In this document: in pieces, positions 14,941 through 26,318 of the stretch
How positions within the stretch are numbered: position 1 is the stretch's first letter
How the letters are laid out: each line of letters starts with the position of its first letter
DNA from: Paragorgia papillata
Taxonomy: Eukaryota; Cnidaria; Anthozoa; Scleralcyonacea; Coralliidae
Length of the DNA stretch: 64,000 bases
NCBI GenBank assembly: GCA_035771165.1
Contig: JAWNZC010000088.1
Span: 1,160,501-1,224,500 of the forward strand
Direction: 5' to 3'
Notes under the pieces: generated by a model
Seen by the model: the letters and a program-made list of their open reading frames with translations, nothing else
Database searches by the model: none
What the model was told of the DNA's origin: nothing
Program-made: the position numbers and the translations under genes

Positions 14941-16980
14941 ATCCTGGCCAAAATTAACTCGGACCTTCAGATAAATCATCATCATTAAACTAAACTAATC
15001 TTATTTATACTGGATAGCTCTATAAGTTAATAGCTAACTGTTCTCCCTAGAGGTCCAGTAAGGGCCATCCCTCATTGATCCAGTGTTTCTACAGGAGGAA
15101 ACCAGAGTACCTGGAGGAAACCTGCGATGTTTTGTAGAGTCAAACTGGAAGCACTCTTCTCACATGCGGTCAAGGTGAAATTTTAATCAGATAACTGCTG
15201 AGAGCAAGAATTGAACCTGGGTCGCAGAGGTGAAAGGCACGTGCACTAACCCATATACTAGTACTACAGAGTTTTGTCTAATAACAGTCAATACATGTAT
15301 TAGAAATTTGCTGTAAAAAAGGATTATTAAGGGTAATTTTCAAGGCTTAGTCAGAAATGAAAGACCAATTTGAACAGGAAAGAGTTAGATACTGTCAGAT
15401 AGTTTTCAACTCATCTCTGTTCAATGGTTTCTCCAGTTATGTGAATAAAATTGCCTAAACTGGCATTAGTCAGAAAATATAGTATAAAACACCAAATTGG
15501 ACAGGAGTTATTTACTGTAAAAGAAAGACTATCAAAATGCAGACTGCTTACCTAGCCGGCTGACATCTTCCAGATGTGTCATCATCATTAAAAATGTCAG
15601 CTTCCACTCCAACACTTATTCTTGAAAACGAATTAAAATAAGAAAACAGGAATTTAAGAAAAAATCTTAAATTCTATATTTTTTCATTTAATAGTGGATT
15701 TTGGGTCATTGCAACTACTGTATTGGATGTTCTATTCTATAGGTATATAGGTCAGGAAAATTTGTTTATTCACGTGATTCTTAATTTAACTCTTTCACTG
15801 CCAGATTTCTCCCCTTGATGAGTAAAATCATCTGGTGTTAGCCAGTCAGAGAAAAATACTAAAAGTCGACTTTGGTTGACTGTAGCAGTAAAGGGGTTAA
15901 TTTGCAATTTTTGGCAAGGTAATTTTATTTATAATGCAACAAACAGAGAAATCAGGCAAAAATAAGATGATTATAATCTAGTCATGATAAGCCTAATGTC
16001 AGTGTACAGTATCCATGCAGAATTACTTAGTCTGGGTTGCACATGTTGAGGGAAAGTATTAGTGCAAATATCTGTTCATTTTCTCTGTTAATTAAAATCA
16101 CAGTACAGAGCATTGCTACATGCAACAACATACTATACTGTATAGTCGAGAGATTCCTACAAGTCTCTCACGTGGAAACAATTTTGATGATTGCCAACAC
16201 AACAAAAACAAATTTAAAAAATGCAACATGCTAACTACCTAGTAAACAAAATAAATAAGATATATAATTAATATAACGTGCAAGCTTGTGCATGCGGGAT
16301 CCTCACCGTTTGACCGGAGACTCGGCATTGTCACTCTCTCCACGTCGCTCACATGAAAACTCCTACAAGAGAGATACCTTCATTATCTAGCCTTTTCTCA
16401 AATAAACAAATGAAATTCCTTGCAAAGAGTGGAAGATCACAAAATTTTAGTTGTTAATACAGTAATATAAAAACATAATCATCATACAATGCAGGTACTG
16501 TACAACAAGCAATTTGGGCTCTATTTTCCCTTAAAGGCAAAAAAAGGGAACTGAAGGGCTACAGGTGATTAACAGTAACAAAGTGAATAAGATTCAGATT
16601 GCTAAAATAATATAAAGACAGTTCAAGAAACTTTTGTGAATTATATCTGATGATAGACCTTACATGTATGTGTAATACTATTTACATGTAGTAGATATTT
16701 AGGTGTGGGCTATTGCAAATACTGCAATTTGATTGGCTCTCTACTGTGAGCTATTGGTCAAGAGCCCAATCACAAACTTTGTTTAACAAAATTGACCAAT
16801 CACAATACATGTATGTGCATTAATAATGAGCAGTACTGTAATAGTTACATAATTTTTGTAACTAGTTACAGTTACATCATCAGAAAAGTAACTAGTTACT
16901 GATACAAGTTACAATGAAAAAAAGGTAACTAGTTACAGTTACCAAGTTACTTTAAAAACTTGTAACTAGTTATAATTACA

Positions 16981-17028
<48 letters not shown>

Positions 17029-17609
17029 GAACTCAGACTCATCTAATTGTTAAATATACCCAACCTCATACCCAGGTTCTTTTCCCCCTGCTCTTATAAT
17101 AAACATTGCTTATTTTTAGTAACTTTTACCGTTATTACAATTCCATTGTTAAATACTCCATGCATAAGCACATGTAAGGTCTAGCCTAGCATTTTCCCCA
17201 CAGCTTTGAATAGCTTCGGAATCATCATTCATAAACTTAACCCCAGTTCACAAACATGTCCTTGCAGATAGACATTATGCTTCAGTTCTTATTTGCATTT
17301 CATCGAATAAATTAATATTCTCTCAGTTCTACATATAAACAAATGGAATTTGACACATAAATAGCATATGTAGACCAGTTTATAATAACCAGAATTAAAC
17401 TGAGAAGTAAATATTTGTAAGTTATATATTTCTCCAGTTGCTTCCACGTGTCTGTTTATATTTAAGCTCATGCATGTCATGTACTTTCACGAAATTTCCG
17501 CCATCTAACAAAAGTTCCAGTTCGCCGCAGCAATAGCGTGTCGTTTCCTATTAGAGATTACTACAATATTTAATATAACCCAGCTTACCTCGTAACTCCA
17601 AGAATCCAT
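14934..17609 (-). CDS. putative host gene fragment, four short exons
   Basis: By eye, minus-strand exons join in phase with GT-AG borders: 17609-17589 (MDSWSYE), 16362-16307 (starts EFSCERRGESDN), 15620-15552 (starts ISVGVEADIFNDDDT) and 14964-14934, which hits a stop as it enters the 13.2-14.9 kb repeat. The encoded peptide is about 60 residues, polar and acidic, with no known domain. The phase-0 exon at 16362 could alternatively follow the exons at 18750-18501. Seen: splice consensus and phase. Inferred: that these exons belong together. The true downstream part appears displaced or removed by the repeat insertion. Confidence 0.3.
14975..15262 (-). mobile_element. tRNA-derived SINE copy (minus orientation)
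   Basis: The reverse complement matches the SINE at 58725-59012 over its whole length, including the tRNA-like head (GGTTCAATTC B box) and the 3' body ending in TTTAGTTTA. It diverges by scattered substitutions and has a degenerate A box. No gene. Confidence 0.8.
15786..15900. mobile_element. short MITE with TTAACYCTTTCACTG ends
   Basis: Inverted ends TTAACTCTTTCACTGCC and GCAGTAAAGGGGTTAA bound about 115 bp. A related copy lies at 58083-58196 and a degenerate one near 45415-45540. It lies inside an intron of the putative host gene. Confidence 0.55.
16854..16975. repeat. GTAACTAGTTAC palindromic repeats
   Basis: At least four occurrences of the 12-bp palindrome GTAACTAGTTAC or close variants in about 120 bp, interspersed with AGTTAC. 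No coding content. Confidence 0.7.
16976..17029. repeat. (ATT)n microsatellite
   Basis: About 17 uninterrupted ATT triplets. Confidence 0.95.
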
Positions 17610-17675
17610 ATTAAATTTTAGTCAAACGATCGCACAGGCTGGATACAGGATCATGACAGAATGAGCAACCACGTG

Positions 17676-17730
17676 ACTGACCTATGACCTGCGACCTGTG
17701 ACCTGTGACCTGTGACCTGCGACCTGCGTT
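17676..17730. repeat. GACCTGTGACCTGC minisatellite
   Basis: Seven-base unit (ACCTGTG or ACCTGCG) repeated about seven times. No coding content. Confidence 0.85.
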
Positions 17731-18018
17731 TTAGACCCGCCGCTCATTGGTATGGGAGGATCTTGGAATGGAAAATCGTCATCGTGGCTGCCATTCAAGA
17801 ATAAGTTATATTATTTTTTTGTAATCGTGAGCGGGTGGAATCCTAGGCATTCCAGAAATTTGATTGGCTACAAATAATTTACATCAAACAACGTATTTAA
17901 TTTACATCAAATAAAGTATTTTGGTTTATTTTCCTCTTCTTTTGGAAATAGTGCAATTTTACCGAAGTAATCGCAGCTCAAGTCTTTTAGTCTTTCGCCT
18001 CATACAATAAAAAAAAAA

Positions 18019-18162
18019 TGTTATTTTACCGGTTTTGGTTGGTCCGTATTGAAAAATATTTGCCCTAAGTCTCAGAAGTATCCCTCGGCCTACGACCTCG
18101 GGCCATTTTTGAGACCTCGGGCAAATATTTTTCGATACCGACCTCGCAACCGGTAAATAACA
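18019..18162. mobile_element. MITE-like inverted repeat
   Basis: TGTTATTTTACCGG..AATATTTGCCC on the left mirrors GGGCAAATATT..CCGGTAAATAACA on the right, leaving a short GACCTCGGGC-type centre. No ORF. Superfamily not determined. Confidence 0.65.
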
Positions 18163-18500
18163 TATATGTAACTATACTGTATATCCAGTGATATCTCGTT
18201 TTGCAGGCTATCCCAGTTAGGCAACTAGGCAAGCCATTTCCCATATAAACACCCATATAAGGATTGGGTATAGGGTGAGATTATGGTTATGTAGGGATAA
18301 TTTGGGATAAAATTAATCTGTGACTATATATGGCCATTGGCGTGCAGTCCATTGTGGCATACTAAAATTTCCCCATCTAAAGAATAAGTGAGTCTCTAAT
18401 CTGTATTCTCCAACTTCTCCTTTAAACTTAAATACCCCTTACTCGTTTCGTAATAGAAATTCCTAGAAGTAATAAAGGCTAGTATTTTGTAAAAACTTAC

Positions 18501-18750
18501 ATTTGGCAAACCAACTTCAATGTCTTGATTGTCTTCTAAGTTCTGTTCGGACCCATCGACGTTTGGACAGATTAAATCCGAGTTCATTGCCATTGGTTCT
18601 GTAAATAACAAAGCCTATATTTTATCTGACATAATTTTGTATACATGATATAGTTTTACCTGCCGTATTAATATAATCGTAAGGGACATTACCTGAATGA
18701 AACGAATCGCTGTCTGAATCAGACGATGAAGACGCTCGATCGTTTGTCAT
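18501..18750 (-). CDS. two 5' exons of a host gene next to the Polinton insertion
   Basis: Exon 18750-18660 begins MTNDRASSSSDSDSD and ends at a GT donor. Exon 18598-18501 (EPMAMNSDLIC... EVGLPN) has an AG acceptor and a GTAAGT donor. Together they give 63 codons ending in phase 0. The product is Ser/Asp-rich and acidic, without a known domain. The ATG is only 5 bp from the Polinton target-site duplication. On the far side of the Polinton, the minus strand shows TTTCAG just before the second TSD copy. This suggests that the Polinton landed in a 5' UTR exon of this gene. Downstream exons are uncertain. Confidence 0.4.
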
Positions 18751-18760
18751 GTTAGACAGA

Positions 18761-18968
18761 AGTAGATATCGCCCCCCCCCCCCCCCCATATAGGGACCAA
18801 AGGGATGCCGCCTCATTAATATTCAGCATGACTCACGGTGTGACGCACGGTGTGACTCACGGTGTGACGCACGGTGTGACGCACGAAAGTAATAAACGGA
18901 GCCAGCATAGTAGGACATGTTTGGATAAGACTGGTATAATTAGTGCGCATGAAGCTATATAAGCCCGG
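18761..18968 (+). repeat. left terminal inverted repeat of the Polinton
   Basis: About 208 bp: AGTAGAT, a C17 run, then GCCGCCTCATTAATATTCAGC, an array of ACGGTGTGACGC-type 11-mers (18830-18890) and a TATATAA box at about 18956. It matches the right end in reverse complement with scattered differences. Confidence 0.9.
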
Positions 18969-19179
18969 TGATTCCGTATAGTTGTTACTTTTCCTAAAGT
19001 GTTTTACTTGTGGAGTTTACTTTCTGCGATATAGCGTTTTCTTGGGAGATATTTATGAAGTGTTTTTGTCTGATTTTAAGGTAAGATGTTTTGCACTTAT
19101 TCGTTTTATATTGCCTGACGACGTTCACTATTTGCGTATTTTATCAGAGTTTAATATACGTTTTGTTTTATTGACAGCA

Positions 19180-22100
19180 ATGGATCTTATCGTTGTAATC
19201 AAAGGTTGTACAACCGTCGAAGAAATTGAGGCGCTGGAATGGCTGTTTGATTTCGAGGATAGGCATAAGGAAGCAGCCTTATTGCAACGTATTACTATAT
19301 TGTCGAATGCCTTGGAGCGTGATTTGGAGAACGAACGTTGTGGGATTTCTACGGTGTTAATGGATGGTTGGTCGGACGAACAACGCGAATCCTTCAAGGG
19401 AGACTGGAACGATGATTCGTTTATGGCCGAGATGGACGATATCCCCGGCGGTCAAGCCCCCGAACCGGCGATACCCTCGTTAATGGATGGTTGGTCGAAC
19501 GAGCAAGACGAATCCTTCAGAATGGATTGGAACGACGATTCATTTATGGCCGAACTAGATGATATTTCTGATGTCTCTGGTGAGCCGTCGGTACCCGAGG
19601 TATCTATCCAGACTGGAGAAGGAAGCCGAAAACGAGCCGCTAAACCAAGTACGGAATCAATACCAAGTAAGAGATCTAAAACTGTTCCGTTATTTACAAT
19701 AAAAACTGTTAAGCAAGTACGCGTGAAAAAGTTTAAGACCACGGGCCTTGATTATCGTGTTCAGTTTGGCAATTTACAAGTCCAAGGTTTGCCTGATGTC
19801 CTGAGGCAATTACATCATGTATTTGAAAGTGTACTCGATCGTGTTACCGATGGTATTGCTATGCATGATCAAGTCCGGTTTATTATGCATTCGCCTCAAC
19901 TTGAATATCCCATTTCATTAGCATTTATGCCTCGTGAAAGATTAACAGTCGAGAGAATCTTAGCCGAAATCGAAAGAGTTATTCAGTCGAACGATTCGTT
20001 TAAGTTAGATGATTCGATTACTGTCAATATAATCCATGTTGAGATGCCGTACGGTGGAACGGGAAGAAAGCGAAAGATTGCCAACTTAGATAAGTATCTT
20101 ACCAACAAAAGGGCTATAGTTCGCATTCAGAACAAAGACGATCTCTGTCTGGGTCGGGCTATCGTCGTAGCCAAAGCCAAAGTCGATAACGATGAGAGGT
20201 ATGAGAATATTAGAAAATCAGGGAGACCACTACAAGGTAACCTTGCTCACAAACTGCATGAAAATTCCAGCGTACCACTCGGACAGTGCGGTATCGAAGA
20301 AGTGAAAAAGTTTCAAGCCTATTTGACCGATTACCAAATAAACATTGTCTCGAAAGAACATCTGAACGCTCTTATTTACTCTGGCCCTGAGGCACCGAAG
20401 CGTATTTATCTCTACTCCCACGAAAACCACTATGACGTAATTACAAGCATGCCAGCTTTCCTCGCTCGTAAGAAGTACTGCCACGTCTGTAAGAAAGGTT
20501 ATTGTAAAGTGGAAGACCACCTCTTCGGCGATACGTGCAAGTTATGCTACACGCAAAACTGTCCGATTACAAGCTGGGTATTTTGCAACGATTGCGCTCG
20601 ATTTTTCAAGAGCCAAGAGTGTTTCGACAGGCACAAAGAAGCCGTGGGCGAAAAGCGTTCAATTTGTGCATCCGTTGTGAAATGTCAACACTGCAAACAG
20701 GTGGTGAAACGAGCTAATCAACACCCTCAGAGACATCACTGCGGTCTTGTTCGGTGTACAGTTTGTCAAGAGTATGTGGTCCCTGAAGACCACCAGTGCT
20801 ATATTCAACCGGCAAAGAAAAGAAAAACCACTCGCGAAGCGCAATCGGACACGAATGATTTAGTAGATGACGAGGCGGAAGTTGGGGGAGACGAGAATGA
20901 AAACGACGGGAGCGAGGGAGGTTACAATCAATTATTTTTCTTCGATTTTGAATGCGTGCAAGAAGGCGGCGAACACGTTCGGTACGTGTTCACGACGAAA
21001 GCGGTCAAGAGTGGGTGTTTAGCGGTGCAAATACACCGGACGAATTTTGTGAATGGTTATTTCAAGACCACAATTCGAACAGTCTAGTGATGGCTCATAA
21101 TTTCCAGGGATATGACGGGTATTTCATCCTACAATATCTCCATAAGAATGGTTTGGTACCGGAAGTTATTATGAACGGTGCAAAGATATTAACACTAAAC
21201 GTTCCAGAATTAGACATTAAGTTTATGGATTCGCTATGCTTTATCCCAATGAAGCTCGCGAGCTTTCCGAAAACGTTTGGTCTGAACGAACTTGCCAAGG
21301 GCTATTTCCCACATCACTTCAACACCGAAACCAACCAAAACTACCAAGGTCCTATACCCGACGCAAGCTTCTATGATCCAGACGGAATACCTGCCGATGA
21401 TCGTGACAAGTTTTACCAGTGGTATAATAATCAGAGAGCCAATAACTACGTTTTCGACTTTCAAGAGGAAATTCTGAAGTATTGCCGATCGGACGTCGAC
21501 ATCCTTCGACGTTGTTGCCTAGAATTTCGCGAACTGTTTCGTTCTGTTACTGATATCGACCCGTTTAAAGATTGTCTCACAATTGCCTCGGCATGCAACT
21601 TAGTCTTTCGAAAGAACTTTCTTCGTGAAAAAACAATTGCCGTTATTCCACCGCATGGTTATAGACCTCATGATAAGCAATCGGTTATTGCCCTAAAATG
21701 GTTAGCGTATACCGCGCAATGCAACGATATTTCCATTCGGCACTCTCGCAATTTTGGCGAGCAACGTATCGGACAGTACCGTGTTGATGGGTATCATGCA
21801 GAGTCAAACACCGTCTACGAGCTCCATGGGTGTTTCTGGCACGGCTGCGTCTCTTGTTACGCCAGAGATACCGTTAACCCAGTCAGTCAACAAACCATGC
21901 AAGATTTACATCAACGCACGCTCGAGAAAACGCGTTTTCTAAAACGTCAAGGTTACAACGTGATTGAGATGTGGGAGTGCGACTTGAAACGTCAACTCGA
22001 AGCAAACTCGGGCATGAAAACGTATTTCGATAATTTTGAAATTTCTGAGCCTCTCGAACCCAGACACGGACTGTACGGGGGGCGGACGAACGCGGCGAAG

Positions 22101-23495
22101 TTGTTCCACCAGTGCCAACAAGACGAGCAAATTCATTATGTGGACTTTACAAGTTTGTATCCATGGACGAATAATTACTGTTCATATCCAGTGGGCCATC
22201 CTGAGATTATCACCGAGAACTTTGGCGATATCACAGAGTATTTCGGTTTGGTTAAATGTACCGTTCTCCCCCCACGTGGTCTTTACCATCCGGTTCTACC
22301 GTATCGTGCTCACGGAAAGCTTATGTTCCCGCTGTGCCAAACTTGTGCTGACGGATTGAACCAGGAGCAAAGAGCGTGCAATTCAGGGTACTTGGGTAAC
22401 CATTGAATTACAGAAAGCTTTGGAGAAAGGATATCGATTGATCGGAATACACGAAGTGTGGCATTTTCCCCAACAGAGCAACGAGCTATTCAAGGACTAC
22501 ATCGACACTTTCCTGAAGATCAAGCAGGAATCCAGCGGTTATCCAGAGGGCTGTGACACCGAGGACAAGAAACAGCAGTATATCGACGAGTACAATCAAC
22601 GAGAGGGTATTCTCATGGATCGTACAAAAATTGCGAAAAATCCTGGACTCCGTGCTTTGGCGAAGCTCATGTTGAACTCTTTTTGGGGTGAGTACAAATA
22701 TTGTATTAAATATCGTAATAAATAACGTAAATTTATTAGAGAGAGCGCGCACATTAATATTGTTGATAGATATTGATTTTTTTGTTTTGTTTTGCAGGGA
22801 AATTTGCGCAGAGAACCAACATGACTAAAGTAAAGCTCATCACAGATCCGCAAGAGTATTTCGACATGCTGACGGCCGACGAAATAGAAGTGATTGATGC
22901 TTCGTTTGTGAGTGATGATGTCATAGAGCTACGATATGAACACAAAGATAACTTCATCGAACCGAATGCCAAGACCAACGTGGTGATTGCTGCTTTCACA
23001 ACTGCTCACGCCCGGTTAAAGCTCTACAGCACGCTGGAACAGCTCGGAGAAAGAGTGCTATATTATGACACGGACTCTGTGATTTACGTGACTAAACCAG
23101 GAGAGCTAGAACCGGAGACAGGCGTCTATTTGGGCGAATTGACGGACGAATTGGACGGTGATTACATTACGACTTTCGTTTCTGGTGGCCCGAAGAACTA
23201 TTCTTATGAACTTAGTAGCGGAAAAACGTGTTGTAAGATACGAGGTATCACTTTAAACTTTCAAACATTGGAAACAGTTAATTTCAATGTTATGTGTGAT
23301 TTAGTATATCTTAATGTTCTGTGTGAAATGGAAAACACAGATCCAGTGAAAGTATCTGTAGATATACCATTCAAAATTACCAGGGATACTAGCACAAAGC
23401 AAGTTATCACAAAACAACAGCACAAGGATTATAGGATTGGGTACAATAAACGAGTAATTGTAGAAAATTTCAACACCATTCCGTACGGTTACTAA
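19180..23495 (+). CDS. polB: protein-primed family B DNA polymerase, disrupted by two frameshifts, one intron
   Basis: It would replicate the element from terminal protein. The start is taken at ATG 19180, after a likely 5' UTR intron (19081-19177, GTAAG..CAG). The N-terminus holds two tandem MDGWS.EQ.ESF..DWNDDSFMAE repeats. A Cys/His-rich region (about 20479-20800, many CxxC) precedes the exonuclease. ExoI is DFE at 20944, ExoII HNFQGYD at about 21092, ExoIII YCRSDVD at about 21480. Polymerase motif A is DFTSLYP at 22142, motif B is the LMLNSFWG/KF segment split by a 110-bp intron (22688-22797), and motif C is YDTDS at 23064. The frame shifts by one base near 20965-21005, between ExoI and ExoII, and again near 22365-22380. 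They may be mutations or assembly errors; as read, no full-length protein is made. Confidence 0.9.
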
Positions 23496-23814
23496 TTTTT
23501 GCACATGGGGTCTGTAAATAATTGTAAATAGTTTAGGGTTTTTAACTTTGTGTGCTGATAATTAATACTTTTGTGTGTACTTGTAAATAGGAAATTTAAT
23601 AATATATCTTTTATTAACACTACCTGTTGTCTTATTTTCTGGCGTGGCGGTTCAAGGGCTTAATGAGGGCCTTTTAGAGCAGATGGGTAGGGGTAGGGGT
23701 TAGAGGGACCAGGGAGTGTATTCAAGCGATAGGGCCATAGGGCCACGAAAAAGGCCCCCAGGGCCATATAAAGTATTTATTTCTGAGTACCTTTTCAAAT
23801 CGTTCATTTGTATC

Positions 23815-24052
23815 ATGCCTCGAAGGCGTAAGGATTGTCCTTGTCTGTGGCAAGCAAGGTTTATTAAGATTAGCAAATCATTTATCCAATGTTCATCAAC
23901 TCTCTTCAAAAGATAGGCAACCGTATTTGATTCGCGCTAAAGCTTCTCCTATAGATTTAGAAACTTTGTTAAACGAATTACACAGACTTATCCGAAATAC
24001 TAAGTACACAAAACGGGCACAATGTACGAAGCGGCCAAAACGGTATAAATAA
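23815..24052 (+). pseudogene. small C2H2-like zinc-finger protein of the Polinton, frameshifted
   Basis: ATG at 23815 gives MPRRRKDCPCLW. A second frame then continues with ANHLSNVHQL and a basic C-terminus ending at 24052. Read across the shift (about 23850-23875), the Cys pair and the HxxxxH pair have the spacing of one zinc finger. The basic tail (TKRAQCTKRPKRYK) fits a DNA-binding protein. A TATA-like ATATAAAG lies about 50 bp upstream. From memory, short finger proteins of this type occur between PolB and ATPase in animal Polintons. Not functional as read. Confidence 0.5.
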
Positions 24053-24084
24053 GATTTCACTAGATCGGTCTGCTCAGTTTAACT

Positions 24085-24726
24085 ATGTACTCCATACAGC
24101 TAACACATCCTTTCGGGCTCTTGGTCTCTGGAGGTACTAAGACAGGCAAGACAACCTTTGTGAAACAATTGTTAGCTAACGCCCAAATCATGATCGACCG
24201 TGCTCCAGAAAATATCATGTATTTCTACTCGGAATATCAAGATACGTTCGGCGAAATAGAAACCTTAATTCCAGGGATTCAGTTCGTTCAAAGTTTGCCC
24301 CAATCGATGTTGGATAGCATTAACCCCCAAACAAGAAATCTATTTATAATTGACGATATGATGGGAGAAAAAGATGCAGAAATTGCTAAACTCTTTACTA
24401 AGAAATCGCACCATGGGAATCTCAGCGTGATTTATATTGTGCAAAATTTGTTTCATCAAAGCAAAGATCACCGTACCATCTCTCTCAACGCTAGTTACTT
24501 AGTCCTCACGAAAAATGTCCGCGATGCTAGTCAAGTAATTCATCTGGCCAAACAGTTGTATCCCAGCAACACAAAGTTTTTCCAGCAAGCCTATAAAATG
24601 GCGACTAAAGAGCCATATTCCTACTTGTTTGTCGATCTCACTCCGACCTGTCCCGATGAAATCCGCGTAAGATCCGGGATCTTTCCGGATATAGAGTGTA
24701 CCCATTGGCGTACTCGTCTCGTGTAA
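24085..24726 (+). CDS. Polinton packaging ATPase
   Basis: A 213-aa protein. Walker A is SGGTKTGKTT near residue 16, Walker B is LFIIDDMM near residue 95, followed by a VIYIVQNLF sensor strand. It belongs to the FtsK/HerA superfamily and should pump DNA into capsids. A TATAAATA sequence at 24043 lies 42 bp upstream of the ATG and is a credible promoter. Its 3' end overlaps the convergent capsid gene by 89 bp, an unusually deep overlap (see the capsid entry). The frame is intact. Confidence 0.85.
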   Translation: MYSIQLTHPFGLLVSGGTKTGKTTFVKQLLANAQIMIDRAPENIMYFYSEYQDTFGEIETLIPGIQFVQSLPQSMLDSINPQTRNLFIIDDMMGEKDAEIAKLFTKKSHHGNLSVIYIVQNLFHQSKDHRTISLNASYLVLTKNVRDASQVIHLAKQLYPSNTKFFQQAYKMATKEPYSYLFVDLTPTCPDEIRVRSGIFPDIECTHWRTRLV

Positions 24727-25846
24727 TACCATTGCCATCATTTTGAAATAATTTGTTAGTACCAGCATACAAGGTTTGGAAAGCGGACACGTAGTTACTT
24801 CCTTTCGCAGCAGCAAATTTCAGTTGTAGGGGTTTTCCAGGCAAATGTTCGCCATTTACCGTTAGACCAAGAGAAGCAATGTCGTAGTTTTTGGAATTGA
24901 AAGGATTTTTGGCATAGGTACCATTATAAGCATCTGCATCGACCATTCCAATGACCACTCGATCCGGTATAGGGCCTTGAAATATATTTGGTTGATTGCC
25001 TGACATATTTCCTCTCGGTACAGAAACGACTTTACAACTGACAGGATTGATAGGGTACTTGGCCGTGACACGTTGAAGGGCATGGGCATGAGCCATCATA
25101 ACGGTAGAAGAGACGTTGACACGTCGAACGCGAAATACACATTCTTCCAAAACCACTTTAAAGTCAGGATGATCTGCTGAAGACACTAGGGAAAATGGGT
25201 TTCTCGAACGCACTAGCTTGAGCTTGATTGGTACAGCACCAAGGATATAACGGGCTTGTGCAAACAGATCGGAATGGATTCTGCCTTCCATAGCCACAGA
25301 CTTACTTTGACTTGCATGAACATACCGCAGTTTCAAACCCTTGTTTGCATCGGCATCTACTGCCACGGAGTTCACGACATCCATTCGACCAGCTTGATCT
25401 TTATAGAACAGCGCTGAGGTCAGATGAGATGATTTTGCGTCTTTGCTAAAGTTCAGTACAGTTTCCATATATGATCGGTAGGGATAAGCAGTGCTCGACG
25501 GTGTGACAAGTTTGTTGTTCAGGTAAACTTCTACTTGAGAAAATAAAGCATGCATCCACAGATTTACAGGTCCGACTTGAACATTTTCATCGAGATTAGT
25601 TCCATCATGGTTGGTTATTTTTGCTTTCACGTGTAGATAACTGTTTGCTAAATCGGTATACACATCAGAATTTGCAGCACACAGAAACTCTATGGTGTCT
25701 GAAGCTCCAATACTCGACACTGGATGTATATCTTCCCAAAATCCTTTATTCATTTCTACTTGTGTAGCAGGCATTACAAATAAATCTAATTCTGATTTTG
25801 CACACTCACACGAATCTTTATGTAGGGCACTAAAAGCTTGACTCAT
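24638..25846 (-). CDS. Polinton major capsid protein, C-terminus possibly truncated
   Basis: A 402-aa, beta-rich protein of the family widely annotated in animals as uncharacterised F54H12.2-like; family knowledge makes it the double-jelly-roll capsid protein. Recognisable segments include the N-terminal DLFVMPATQ, SQVEVYLNNKLV and the C-terminal YANGYTLY. After that segment, family members as I remember them continue with tens of conserved residues. Here the frame switches to PERSRILRGFHRDRSE, encoded antisense to the end of the ATPase gene. This suggests that a deletion fused the two convergent 3' ends. Otherwise the frame is intact. The start is at 25846. Confidence 0.8.
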   Translation of the reverse strand: MSQAFSALHKDSCECAKSELDLFVMPATQVEMNKGFWEDIHPVSSIGASDTIEFLCAANSDVYTDLANSYLHVKAKITNHDGTNLDENVQVGPVNLWMHALFSQVEVYLNNKLVTPSSTAYPYRSYMETVLNFSKDAKSSHLTSALFYKDQAGRMDVVNSVAVDADANKGLKLRYVHASQSKSVAMEGRIHSDLFAQARYILGAVPIKLKLVRSRNPFSLVSSADHPDFKVVLEECVFRVRRVNVSSTVMMAHAHALQRVTAKYPINPVSCKVVSVPRGNMSGNQPNIFQGPIPDRVVIGMVDADAYNGTYAKNPFNSKNYDIASLGLTVNGEHLPGKPLQLKFAAAKGSNYVSAFQTLYAGTNKLFQNDGNGITRDEYANGYTLYPERSRILRGFHRDRSE

Positions 25847-26316
25847 GATTTATATTTTATAAATGGTCCAATCTTTGCTTCCGTAGGCTCAGATGTTTTC
25901 TTCTTCACAGTTTGCGAACGACTGACGGTTTTACGTCTAGTGTTGACTTTTATAGGAGAATTCACCCGTTTGCGTTTACGACCGGCTCCTGATTGGTTCG
26001 TAATCCGACGGACCCCTTTTTGAGCAAGATCTTTCACGGCTTCAGAACCACGCCCTTTTATCGCTTGCTTTACATTCTTCCCTGCCAGAACATCTTAACC
26101 AACGTCTTTTACAGCTTGCAGAGCTCTTCTTCCAATAGCTTGAGCTCCTCGTTTCACCAGGGGTATTGCAAAGCGTGCAATACTTTTAAAAAAACTTCCA
26201 ATGCCGTAACCTTTCTGAATACGTGCACCTCGGAAACCAGGTAGACTTCCACCTTGTTGTCTTCTTAAATAATGCTGTTGAAATTGCTTTACGTCTGGAA
26301 TAATTGTATGTCTCAT
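25843..26316 (-). pseudogene. pVI/pX-like amphipathic basic virion protein with an in-frame stop
   Basis: A 158-codon frame with one in-frame TAA at 26095-26097. The N-terminal part has the Gly-rich GSLPGFRGARIQKGYGIGSF motif followed by an amphipathic helix (FKSIARFAIPLVKRGAQAI). The C-terminal part is strongly basic (RKRKRVNSPIKVNTRRK). This composition matches the adenovirus pVI/pX-like proteins of Polintons, which act as membrane-lytic and core proteins. It overlaps the capsid gene start by 4 bp. Two halves remain open on either side of the stop. Confidence 0.75.
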
Positions 26317-26318
26317 TT

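Noticed and set aside
18830..18890. Possible CRISPR repeat (ACGGTGTGACGC)
   Set aside because: Contiguous 11-bp minisatellite without spacers, inside a Polinton TIR in a eukaryotic context.
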